Positions 8,826 through 15,336 of a DNA stretch of 48,141 nucleotides are shown here, one piece after another (within the stretch, counting starts at the first letter, position 1; the number at the start of each line of letters is the position of its first letter). The position numbers were made by a program, and so were the translations under genes. The notes beneath the pieces are model-generated. The model was not told where the DNA came from. It was given only the letters and a program-made list of their open reading frames with translations, and ran no database searches. Source of the DNA: Deltaproteobacteria bacterium RIFCSPLOWO2_12_FULL_60_19 (GTDB lineage Bacteria; Desulfobacterota; Binatia; UBA9968); the NCBI GenBank assembly GCA_001798595.1, contig MGSS01000107.1, forward strand, positions 16,356-64,496, in the 5' to 3' direction.

Positions 8826-8887
8826 GTAGGGCGACCGGCCAGTCGCCCCTACTGTTGCCTTTGGCCTTACGCCTCTCGCCTGCTTAT
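8826..8887. repeat. Short palindrome plus CCTCTCGCC-type string
   Basis: 8826-8852 is an imperfect palindrome: GTAGG-GCGAC opposed by GTCGC-CCCTAC. It resembles the GTAGGGGC...GCCCCTAC element at 20391-20452. It is followed by GCCTTACGCCTCTCGCC, the same low-complexity type as at 1384-1415 and 43532-43616. The string runs into the last codons of the DHH gene. Confidence 0.6.
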
Positions 8888-9924
8888 TCTCTGATCGCTT
8901 CGAAGATCTCCCGGATGTGCTTCTCCGCTTCGCGTTTCGGCACGCGGCAGGAGCCGACGACGTGGTGGCCGCCGCCGCCGTGTTTTTCCATCAGCGCCCC
9001 GACGTTCACTTTGGAGGTCGTGTTGAAGATATTGTAGCCGACGGAGATCGCCGTGGCATTCGCACGCTGGGAATCGTCGCCGATCTTGAGCGAGATGTTG
9101 CTCCCCGGGAAGAGCGTGTAGAGCAAAAAGCGGTTCCCGTCAGGCAGATCTTTGACGCCGCGCAGATCGGTCACGATCACGTTGCCCCGTAGGGCGGTGC
9201 GCGCGAGCAGGATCTTTTTAAGTTTTTCCTGATCGTCCAGGATCTGGCGGCACCGTCTTGCAATCTCTGGGTCGGCGAGCGTCTGCTCCAACGAAGCCTC
9301 GCGCAGGAGCTCGATCAGCTTCATCCAGTAAGGCTCGTCCTCCGGCCGTTTCCCGTCGATGGTCATCGAGATCAGCACGTAGCCTTGCGGGTTGAGAACG
9401 TCTTCCCGGGTGAGCAGCGCGGCGTCGATCTTGTCCGTCTCCTCCAGCAGGAACTTGATCCGGTCCGAATTTAACACATCGGGTGTCGGGTGTCGGGTGT
9501 CGGGTGTCGGGTTTTGGGGAGGGGAACTCGCAACTCGAGACTCATGATTCGCCACCGAAGTGTAGTACTCGTAGACAACCCGCGCGGCGCTTGGGGCGAT
9601 GCGAAAGCCGCCCTTGCCGGGAACAATTACCGGGAATTGGGAATTGGGAGTTGGGGGTTGGGAACCCGGAACCCGGAACCCGGAACCCGGCACTCTTATG
9701 TGTTTTTCCCATGCGGGCGCGTTGGTGATGTGGTGGTCGAACCACAGCGTGCAGTTCGGATGGTAGGGAAGATTGGCGATGATATCGCCGGGGTGAATAT
9801 CGACCATGCCGTCCTGCATGAATTTCGGCTCGACGAAGAGAAAAGAATCGACGGCATCCTCCATCAGCGTGACGAGCGCGCCGCAGACCACTCCGTCGAA
9901 ATCCGCCCGCGTGACCAGTCTCAT
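8884..9924 (-). CDS. DHH-family phosphoesterase with two repeat-derived inserts
   Basis: 346 residues. Motif I is RADFDGVVCGAL (6-17), the DHH motif is D63-H64-H65, and the C-terminal DHHA1 nucleotide-binding signature GGGGHHVVG is at 316-324. This fits an exopolyphosphatase or oligonucleotide/nucleotide phosphodiesterase-like hydrolase; the exact substrate is open. Two low-complexity segments interrupt the family fold: about residues 77-99 (Pro/Gly/Ser-rich, VPGSGFRVPGSQPP) and 127-150 (SSPPQNPTPDTRHPTPD). The DNA there (9628-9696 and 9475-9546) is tandem GGGAATT / GGAACCC and GGGTGTC units in frame. The DNA shows insertion; whether the protein stays active is inference. It shares ATGA with the stop of alanine dehydrogenase. 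Confidence 0.85.
   Translation of the reverse strand: MRLVTRADFDGVVCGALVTLMEDAVDSFLFVEPKFMQDGMVDIHPGDIIANLPYHPNCTLWFDHHITNAPAWEKHIRVPGSGFRVPGSQPPTPNSQFPVIVPGKGGFRIAPSAARVVYEYYTSVANHESRVASSPPQNPTPDTRHPTPDVLNSDRIKFLLEETDKIDAALLTREDVLNPQGYVLISMTIDGKRPEDEPYWMKLIELLREASLEQTLADPEIARRCRQILDDQEKLKKILLARTALRGNVIVTDLRGVKDLPDGNRFLLYTLFPGSNISLKIGDDSQRANATAISVGYNIFNTTSKVNVGALMEKHGGGGHHVVGSCRVPKREAEKHIREIFEAIRE
9475..9546. repeat. GGGTGTC tandem string inside the DHH gene
   Basis: Four tandem GGGTGTC heptamers are followed by degenerate GGGTTTTGGGG and AACTCGCAACTCGAGACTC units. The stretch is in frame with the DHH gene and adds about 24 residues after residue 126. Confidence 0.85.
9628..9696. repeat. GGGAATT / GGAACCC tandem string inside the DHH gene
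   Basis: Units run GGGAATT, GGGAATT, GGGAGTT, GGGGGTT, then four GGAACCC units: a gradually drifting heptamer array. It is in frame and adds about 23 residues just after the DHH motif region. Confidence 0.85.
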
Positions 9925-11039
9925 CGGCCGACGACCTCCTCGAGCGGCGTCGCCGCGAGACCGAAGGCCGCCGCGACGCCTTCGTGCGTGATTTTTCCGT
10001 CGTGAGTATTCAGCCCCTTGGCGAGCGCGCGATTGTCTTTAAATGCCCACGGGAATCCTTTGTCCGCGATTTCCAGGCCGTAGGAGAGCGTTGCGTTGGT
10101 CAGCGCGTAGGTCGAAGTGTACGGGACGATGGCGGGCATGTTGGTGACGCAGTAATGGACGACGTCTTCTTCCACGAAAATCGGGTGGTGGTGCGTCGTG
10201 GGGCGAGAGGTCTCGGCGCACCCGCCCTGATCTATGGCGATATCGACGATGGCCGCGCCGGGCTTCATGATCCGCACCAGAGAACGGGGGATCAGCTTCG
10301 GCGCCTTGGCCCCGGGAATCAGCACCGAGCCGATCACCAGGTCAGCGTCGACGACCTCTTCTTCGACGTTAGCGCGGTTCGACATGAGCGTCGTCACGTG
10401 GCCGCCCAGGATATCGTGGATGTAGCGGAGCTTCGACGGATTGACGTCGAGCACGCTGACGTAAGCGCCCATACCCGCGGCCACCTGGCAGGCGGCGGAG
10501 CCTGCCGCGCCCGCGCCGAGAACGACCACTTTTCCCGGACGCACGCCCGATGCGCCGCCGAGCAGGATTCCCCGGCCGCCGTTTTCCGCCTGGAGGCACC
10601 AGGCGCCCACCTGTAGCGACAGGCGGCCGGCGATCTCGCTCATCGGGATGAGCAATGGCAAAGAGCCGTCGTCGAGTTGGATCGTCTCGTAAGCGACCGA
10701 CGTGACTTTCTTCTTGCAGAGGAGTTTGGTCAATTCTTCGCTCGCGGCGAGATGGAAGTACGTGAAAACAATGAGACCGCTACGCAGATAGTCGAACTCC
10801 GACGGCTGCGGCTCTTTGACTTTCATTATGAGGTCCGCGCCGCGCCAGATCTCCTCGGCGGATTCTAAAACTTGCGCGCCGGAGGCCTCGTAAGCCCGGT
10901 CGAGGATTCCGCTCGCCGTCCCCGCGCCTTTTTGCACCAGCACCTTGTGGCCGTGGGAGATAAACGCCGAGACGCCGGTCGTGGTGATCGCGACGCGCTT
11001 TTCCTCTTCTTTGATCTCTTTCGGAACGCCGATAATCAT
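9921..11039 (-). CDS. ald: Alanine dehydrogenase
   Basis: 372 residues. It catalyses NAD-dependent L-alanine to pyruvate plus ammonia, or the reverse. The N-terminal signature is GVPKEIKEEEKRVAI. The catalytic Lys is in MKVKEPQPSEF (about 75) and the His in FTYFHLAA (about 96). The Rossmann motif is VLGAGAAGSAACQVAAGMGA (about 174-193), and VDIAIDQGG carries the conserved Asp. Length and motifs are standard. The downstream DHH gene overlaps by 4 nt, so they are cotranscribed. In this window it may connect amino-nitrogen compounds to pyruvate. Confidence 0.95.
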   Translation of the reverse strand: MIIGVPKEIKEEEKRVAITTTGVSAFISHGHKVLVQKGAGTASGILDRAYEASGAQVLESAEEIWRGADLIMKVKEPQPSEFDYLRSGLIVFTYFHLAASEELTKLLCKKKVTSVAYETIQLDDGSLPLLIPMSEIAGRLSLQVGAWCLQAENGGRGILLGGASGVRPGKVVVLGAGAAGSAACQVAAGMGAYVSVLDVNPSKLRYIHDILGGHVTTLMSNRANVEEEVVDADLVIGSVLIPGAKAPKLIPRSLVRIMKPGAAIVDIAIDQGGCAETSRPTTHHHPIFVEEDVVHYCVTNMPAIVPYTSTYALTNATLSYGLEIADKGFPWAFKDNRALAKGLNTHDGKITHEGVAAAFGLAATPLEEVVGR

Positions 11040-11092
11040 GGCTGATTCGGTAGTCTAATCTACAGGGCGGGTTATGTCCACAATCGAGACAA

Positions 11093-11128
11093 TCTGACCG
11101 TCTTATTTTTATTTTATCGGCGGTCAGA
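11093..11128. other. Perfect 8-bp inverted repeat with AT-rich loop
   Basis: TCTGACCG (11093-11100) and CGGTCAGA (11121-11128) are exact complements around a 20-nt AT-rich loop. It sits directly after the stop of the DUF423 gene. It could be a weak terminator or an operator for ald; there is no U-tract following the stem. Confidence 0.45.
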
Positions 11129-11494
11129 TCAGCGCCAGACTGCCCAGGCGAGCAGAATCCAGCCGAGAAGGAATGCGAGGCCGCCGATGGGGGTAATCAT
11201 TCCGAGCCAGCGCAGGCCGGTCACGCTCAAAAGGTAAAGGGTGCCGGAGAAGACGATCGTGCCGGCGATAAACAGCCAGCCGGCGGCGGTGACGGCCGTT
11301 CCGGGCCGGCGGCTCGACGCCCACGCGACGGCGAGCAGCGCGAGCGCGTGATACATATGATAGCGCGCGCCGACCTCGAAGATGGCGAACATCTCCGGCT
11401 CCAGCTTGCCCTTTAACCCGTGCGCCGCAAAAGCGCCCAGCGCGACGGCGAGAAAAGCGGAGATCGATCCGGCGGCGAAAAAGAAACGGTCCAT
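11129..11494 (-). CDS. DUF423 (YgdD-like) small membrane protein
   Basis: 121 residues with four hydrophobic helices. The family hallmark ALGAFAAHGLKGKL near residues 18-31 and ARYHMYHALALL at 43-54 identify DUF423, widespread small inner-membrane proteins of unknown function. ATG 11494 is the start. The gene lies in the same direction as ald, 88 bp upstream of it. Confidence 0.9.
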   Translation of the reverse strand: MDRFFFAAGSISAFLAVALGAFAAHGLKGKLEPEMFAIFEVGARYHMYHALALLAVAWASSRRPGTAVTAAGWLFIAGTIVFSGTLYLLSVTGLRWLGMITPIGGLAFLLGWILLAWAVWR

Positions 11495-11519
11495 GATTAG
11501 CTTTCAATTGCGAGAGTTT

Positions 11520-11936
11520 CTATTGGACGAAAAGGACGGAAACGCGCAGTTCCCGAGTGAGCAGCTCGAAGTCAGCAACGTCGGCCGTCACCACGGTGGC
11601 TCCGTGGCGGCGAGCTGTTAGCGCAATCAAAGCGTCGTTTTGGAAGTCTCGCCGCTTCCCCGTTTCCCACCCTTTTTTATCTCCGATCTTGCGGATGATT
11701 CCTCCCGCTTGCCACCAATCTTCGGCCGTAGGCTCCCAGCGGGTCGGCGCTATCCGAGATAGATTTGACACCAACTGTTCGGCATCGGGAGTGTGGGCTC
11801 CTCGGCGCAGTTCCGACAACACCACTGCCGACTGGCGAACGATGTAGGCTTGCCGGACTGTTTCCAGCGCTTCGCCGTAGTATCCTCGCTCCCAGTGGTC
11901 GATATAGATGTTGGTGTCCAGGATCGCGAAGCGCAT
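11520..11936 (-). CDS. PIN-domain toxin, VapC type
   Basis: 138 residues. The PIN nuclease fold starts with LDTNIYIDHW (first catalytic Asp at 7). A conserved Glu is in VLSELRRG, an Asp in FQNDALIALTARRHG, and a further Asp in VTADVADFELL. Proteins of this class cut RNA, often initiator tRNA or rRNA loops. It starts 1 nt after the stop of a 65-residue upstream gene, the usual antitoxin-toxin layout. The tRNA-FMet-type substrate is only an analogy. Confidence 0.88.
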   Translation of the reverse strand: MRFAILDTNIYIDHWERGYYGEALETVRQAYIVRQSAVVLSELRRGAHTPDAEQLVSNLSRIAPTRWEPTAEDWWQAGGIIRKIGDKKGWETGKRRDFQNDALIALTARRHGATVVTADVADFELLTRELRVSVLFVQ

Positions 11937-11937
11937 G

Positions 11938-12135
11938 CTAGGACCTTTGGAGACTCCCCGGCTTAAGAGTGCGGCGGCTCTTCTTCATGAATTCCCAAAA
12001 CTCTCCCATCTCCGCAATTCTCTCGACCGACAAACGGATGACCTCGGCCCCGGTTTTCACGCCAAGCGCCTTCTTAGCTCGCCGCAGCGTGCTTTCGTCC
12101 ACAAAGAAAGACTTCCTCTTCAGTTTGGCGCGCAT
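11938..12135 (-). CDS. Putative VapB-type antitoxin
   Basis: 65 residues from ATG 12135; the frame is open further upstream, but that part carries no protein-like sequence. The sequence is basic at the N-terminus (MRAKLKRKSFFVDESTLRRA) with a ribbon-helix-helix or AbrB-like pattern, then a helix with VIRLSVERIAEMGEF. It ends in KKSRRTLKPGS. The stop is 1 nt before the PIN toxin start. It would neutralise the toxin and bind its own promoter. Family is judged from size, charge and position. Confidence 0.75.
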   Translation of the reverse strand: MRAKLKRKSFFVDESTLRRAKKALGVKTGAEVIRLSVERIAEMGEFWEFMKKSRRTLKPGSLQRS

Positions 12136-12514
12136 AGAATTGCGACCTCCGCCGATGACGTGCTCTAACGAGCATACATCGTAGTTCAAACAGGCATACT
12201 GTGCAAGGCTCGCAAAGGTTGACACAGTTAACCGCGTAGTGAAAGAATCTAGCTGCTTGGCGGGCGTGCATCGAACGGAGGCCGTATGGCTGTCTTGGAG
12301 AATGTGGTTGTGCCGAAGAATTCCGGCAAAGCGTTTATCGTGAAGAAAGGACAAAAATTGCGCGTGGCGGGGGGTGCGCCGGCAGTGCGGAGAGAAATAC
12401 TTCGGTCTCCCGTGTGAGGCTGCAGGGCCGATTCTGAGTCCATAGGGTCCCAGACAGTCAGCCGATCGAAGACGAGCTCCCTAAGTTCCTGCTCGTCCGG
12501 GTCCACATAATAGA
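12136..12514. other. Gene-free stretch holding a duplicated DUF1989 promoter and 5-prime end
   Basis: 379 bp. The left part is upstream of the antitoxin. 12219-12371 repeats the promoter and first 29 codons of the gene at 13637. 12372-12514 reads on the minus strand as SAVVYYVDPDEQELRELV in one frame, without a convincing start; this may be a remnant of a lost gene. GC is lower than in the flanks. Nothing else is recognised. Confidence 0.6.
12286..12371 (+). pseudogene. 5-prime fragment of a DUF1989 gene
   Basis: ATG 12286 opens MAVLENVVVPKNSGKAFIVK and continues to LRVAG, identical in protein to the start of the DUF1989 gene 1.35 kb downstream. Similarity also covers the upstream GGAGG site and a TTGACA-containing promoter. 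After codon 29 the match stops abruptly and the frame has no family sequence. It is a partial duplication or a remnant of a deleted paralogue. Confidence 0.85.
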
Positions 12515-12973
12515 CTACCGCCGACTGTCCGCAAACTCTCTATCCCAATACAGGATGGTGATCTCCAACGCCGCCTCTCTTGCGTCGTTCTCGCTCGTCT
12601 GTTGGCGCCAATTCGTGGTGACGTGGGTGGGATCGATGCCTTTCCCGACAAGATAGTTCCTGACTAGAGCAGCGACGCTCTCAGGAGGAGACTGGCTGCG
12701 CTGACCGAGCTTGGCCCCGGAGGTGTAGGCTCTTAGGTCAACACTGTTGTCCAGGTTCTCGCTGAGAAAGAGGACCAAGCGATCCAATATCTTTGCTCCG
12801 TCCGGCTTTATCTGGGTTTGATTAAGGTCGAAAAGTGCGTCGTCAAGGACAAAGGTCCTCGGAGTCTGGACCAACTCGCTTGGAGAGGCTGCCCAGAGCC
12901 AGCCCGACTCTATCCAGGCTACAATGAAGGCAATCAGCCACACGGTTCTTATGGGTTGCGCGTTTTTAGTCAT
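12515..12973 (-). CDS. OmpA-like-domain periplasmic protein, degenerate
   Basis: 152 residues. A signal sequence (about 1-28) is followed by an OmpA C-terminal-type domain: LFDLNQTQIKPDGAKILDRL opens it, and a helix with SVAALVRNYLVGKGIDPTHV follows. The usual peptidoglycan-binding TD..G and N..LS..RA motifs are replaced (AYTSGAK and SQSPPESVAAL), so diaminopimelate binding is doubtful. Start is ATG 12973 after AGAGGAAG. There is no clear operon partner; it sits between remnants and a small acidic gene. Confidence 0.7.
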   Translation of the reverse strand: MTKNAQPIRTVWLIAFIVAWIESGWLWAASPSELVQTPRTFVLDDALFDLNQTQIKPDGAKILDRLVLFLSENLDNSVDLRAYTSGAKLGQRSQSPPESVAALVRNYLVGKGIDPTHVTTNWRQQTSENDAREAALEITILYWDREFADSRR

Positions 12974-13125
12974 CTCCGTCTTCCTCTGTTGCCTTTCATC
13001 CCTCTGGTTTCCAGATCCAGCCTAATACTCAGACCGTTGCCGTCTCAGCCGCCCGATCTCTCCACGTTGGTGCTCTTCCTCCTGCTCATCGGCGCCTCTC
13101 TTGACCTTGCAGTCAGTGCCGCCTT

Positions 13126-13299
13126 CTAGAAATCGCTGGAAATCAGTCCCGAGTTGTAGAAAAGATCGATGAGCATATAGGAGACCAGTTTGTTGGCCTC
13201 CTTTTCGTCCTCCACGAATGAAAGGGCCTCTTCGGTTAGCGCCGCGATCAACTCACCCACAGCGGTTTGGGTGATTATCTTTTCTTGTTTCGCTTCCAT
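13126..13299 (-). CDS. Small acidic protein, 57 residues, unknown
   Basis: Reads MEAKQEKIITQTAVGELIAA and continues through LTEEALSFVEDEKEANKLV to a hydrophobic end SYMLIDLFYNSGLISSDF, then TAG. The sequence looks coding: amphipathic helices, no low-complexity content and a sensible start and stop. The ribosome site is weak. It lies 152 bp upstream of the OmpA-like gene in the same direction. No family is recognised; a regulator or antitoxin-like helper is possible. Confidence 0.5.
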   Translation of the reverse strand: MEAKQEKIITQTAVGELIAALTEEALSFVEDEKEANKLVSYMLIDLFYNSGLISSDF

Positions 13300-13636
13300 C
13301 TTTATGAATCCCGGACACTTTCTCCTTCTTTGGAGCGCCTAAAGGCACTTGGAGAAGTTTTAGAGCAACGGCCATGCCAGCCTAGAAATATCAATCAGAT
13401 CACATAGTTATAAGACGCTTGCCAGCTGGAGGTAGACAAAAAGTATTATGGGTGGGGAAAATTTACTCGTTTGGACGGGGGGCCGGCGAGGTGCTTGCCG
13501 GGTTGTCAAGCTAATATGTATCCTTTATTTCAAATTGGATTGCGTGGCGCTCAAGTCGAATGCGCGGACGTTGACAGCGCTCGCAGCATCATGGACAATC
13601 TTTCCGCTTGGCAGGCGTGAATCGAGGGGAGGCTGT
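13300..13636. other. AT-richer divergent intergenic region
   Basis: 337 bp between the small acidic gene (minus) and the DUF1989 gene (plus). The right end carries a promoter-like TTGACA. The middle is AT-rich compared with the flanking genes. Nothing else is seen. Confidence 0.5.
13571..13599 (+). promoter_or_regulatory. Candidate sigma-70-type promoter of the DUF1989 gene
   Basis: TTGACA (13571-13576), 17-nt spacer, GACAAT (13594-13599). The same arrangement is preserved in the duplicated copy (TTGACA at 12219, AAGAAT at 12243), which supports its being functional. Confidence 0.55.
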
Positions 13637-14275
13637 ATGGCTGTCTTGGAGAATGTGGTTGTGCCGAAAAATTCCGGCAAAGCGTTTATCGTGAAAAAAG
13701 GCCAAAAATTACGCGTGGCCGGAAGAACGGTGGTCGATTTCGTCGCGTTCAATCTGCACAACCTGAGAGAAAGATTCGATCAGGCGCGGACCAAGACCAA
13801 TCAGGTCAAAATATTTATCAGCGCGGGCGACCAGCTGATCTCGAAGCTCAACAATCCGCTGCTCACGATCGTCGAGGATACGTTCAAAGAGGGCAGCCAC
13901 GATTTACAGAAGGGGATGTGCAGCAAAACGAGATTCGAGCTGGTGGCCAAAGGATTGGCGCAGAGAAAGTTCGCGGAAGGAGTCGATATGAACCCGCAGA
14001 GGCCGGAAGACATTCCCGATCACGGCTGCTGGGAGAATTTGAGCGAAGCGTTAAAACCCTGGAATATCCCGCCGGAAGATATCCCCAGCCCGTTCAACAT
14101 TTTTCAGACCATGCGCATCGATCCCGACACGGGCGCGATGTTCGACACGATGATTCGCCCGGAAACCGAAGCCCACGTTGACTTTCGAGCGGAGATGGAC
14201 TGCCTGGTCGGCGTGAGCGCCTGTCCCCAGTCGGGAAGGGGAGAGCCGGTCCGGGTGGAGATATTCGACGGCTAA
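13637..14275 (+). CDS. DUF1989 / urea-carboxylase-associated family protein
   Basis: 212 residues from ATG 13637, preceded by GGGGAGG; longer in-frame starts lack a ribosome site. Family blocks: VVDFVAFNLHNLRERFDQAR (31-50), HDLQKGMCS, PDHGCWENL, PSPFNIFQTM and LVGVSACPQ. Members are soluble and often found beside urea carboxylase or amino-acid/purine catabolic genes; biochemistry is poorly known. The conserved Cys residues in GMCS and HGCWENL may bind metal. A second, more distant paralogue lies at 16629-17258. An N-terminal fragment copy lies at 12286. Confidence 0.9.
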   Translation: MAVLENVVVPKNSGKAFIVKKGQKLRVAGRTVVDFVAFNLHNLRERFDQARTKTNQVKIFISAGDQLISKLNNPLLTIVEDTFKEGSHDLQKGMCSKTRFELVAKGLAQRKFAEGVDMNPQRPEDIPDHGCWENLSEALKPWNIPPEDIPSPFNIFQTMRIDPDTGAMFDTMIRPETEAHVDFRAEMDCLVGVSACPQSGRGEPVRVEIFDG

Positions 14276-14291
14276 CATCGCGCAAAAAACA

Positions 14292-15059
14292 GTGATGGCA
14301 GTCAGAATCATACGTAAAGCGTGGCCGCTTCTCGGCGCGCTGGCGGCGCTCTCATCCTGCATCGCATCGGCCCCGCCGGTCCGGGTGCGAGTGGCCTATC
14401 AACGGCCTGCGGTCGAGCTCTATGCGTTCGAGCATTTTAATTCCAGCGACGGGAAGCCATGTCCTCGGCTTGAGGCGGGCGCGGGGGCGCCCGAGCTGGC
14501 CGCCGTGCCGATCGTCTCGGTGCAGTCTCCGCCGGAGCGGCTGTCCGAGAAGTTTCACGAGGCGATCATGGAGGCCGAGGCGCGCTACGAGAAAAAGGAA
14601 TTTAAGCAGGCGGTGGAGTTGCTGGAGCCGGTCTATCGGGCGGAGCCCGGGAATCGCTTTGTCATAGAGACCTACGCCAGAAATCTCTTTCGGCTGGGCG
14701 ACTACCGCCGCAGCATGGAGCTTTACAGCGGCCTGGTCAAAGGGTTGGACGAAAAAAAGAGTTGCCGGGCCAAGCTCCTCATCGACCCGTGGTTCATGGA
14801 TGCCTATTGGAAAAAAGGGCTCATGCACCTGGCTCTGCGGGAATGGCGACCGGCGGCGTTCGAGATCAGCCGGGCCTATAACAACCTGAACCACCCTGTC
14901 CTCGTCGACCAAGCTCTCAGCTACCTGACCGCGGCGTTCTTCAATCTCGGCGACCACGATGTGGCCTGGTACTACTCCCAACAGGCCCTGCGGCACAATC
15001 CTAAGAACCAGTACGTGCTGAAATACATCGAAGCGATGAATCTCGGCGTAAAGAAGTAA
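14292..15059 (+). CDS. TPR-containing lipoprotein
   Basis: 255 residues. The signal sequence LLGALAALSSC has a lipobox Cys near residue 23. Residues 85-250 hold tetratricopeptide-like helices: EAEARYEKKEFKQAVELLEP, NLFRLGDYRRSMELYSGLV and AFFNLGDHDVAWYYSQQAL. Start is GTG 14292 or the adjacent ATG 14295. It follows the DUF1989 gene by 16 bp, so cotranscription is likely. It is probably an outer-membrane scaffold; no specific role is known. Confidence 0.8.
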   Translation: MMAVRIIRKAWPLLGALAALSSCIASAPPVRVRVAYQRPAVELYAFEHFNSSDGKPCPRLEAGAGAPELAAVPIVSVQSPPERLSEKFHEAIMEAEARYEKKEFKQAVELLEPVYRAEPGNRFVIETYARNLFRLGDYRRSMELYSGLVKGLDEKKSCRAKLLIDPWFMDAYWKKGLMHLALREWRPAAFEISRAYNNLNHPVLVDQALSYLTAAFFNLGDHDVAWYYSQQALRHNPKNQYVLKYIEAMNLGVKK

Positions 15060-15061
15060 GC

Positions 15062-15251
15062 GGGCGGTTGAAAGAGGGCCATCTACCGTCAGCCCGCCCG
15101 GAAATCTCTCTCCGGGCCGACGCGATACGTCGATGTTACGCTGCGGCTAATAAATGAGAGTAGCTGGGAGGTACGATTGATGCTCCTCGTCCCACGCATC
15201 GGCCCTCCGAGAGACCCCCGGGCGGGCGGTAGTGATGGTTAAGGCTGGAGT
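15062..15251 (+). repeat. Palindromic element A, copy 1
   Basis: Core 15083-15233 with imperfect terminal arms of about 38 bp: CTACCGTCAGCCCGCCCGG...CTCTCTCCGGGCCGACGCG opposed by CGCATCGGCCCTCCGAGAG...CGGGCGGGCGGTAG. The interior has conserved GCGATACGTCGATGTTACGC and CGTCCCACGCAT blocks. It lies between convergent genes. Related copies are at 21384 and 44640, and a fragment at 36949. Confidence 0.85.
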
Positions 15252-15285
15252 ACCGACGCGATGGAGTACTGCGTTTAAAACCCAT

Positions 15286-15336
15286 TGCTCCAATGGTCCA
15301 ATGATCTATTGCTCCATTCCTCCATTTCCCCTTCAT
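15286..15336. repeat. CTCCATT-type low-complexity string
   Basis: Degenerate units such as CCATTGCTCC, CCAATGGTCC, CTATTGCTCC and ATTCCTCCATTTCC. A similar string lies at 1472-1507. It abuts the stop of the double-VOC gene. Confidence 0.6.

Noticed and set aside
9475-9696. Possible CRISPR array in the DHH gene
   Set aside because: Units are only 7 nt, contiguous and without spacers.
11093-11128. Strong intrinsic terminator
   Set aside because: The stem is perfect but the loop is 20 nt and no U-tract follows on either strand, so it is listed only as an inverted repeat.
12249-12506. 85-codon minus-strand frame over the DUF1989 fragment
   Set aside because: More than a third is the antisense of the duplicated DUF1989 start. 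The part near 12440-12506 looks protein-like but has no support as a gene.
15062-15251. tRNA or known structured RNA at element A
   Set aside because: No anticodon arm, T-loop GTTCGA or CCA-like end; arms and interior do not match any RNA class I know.
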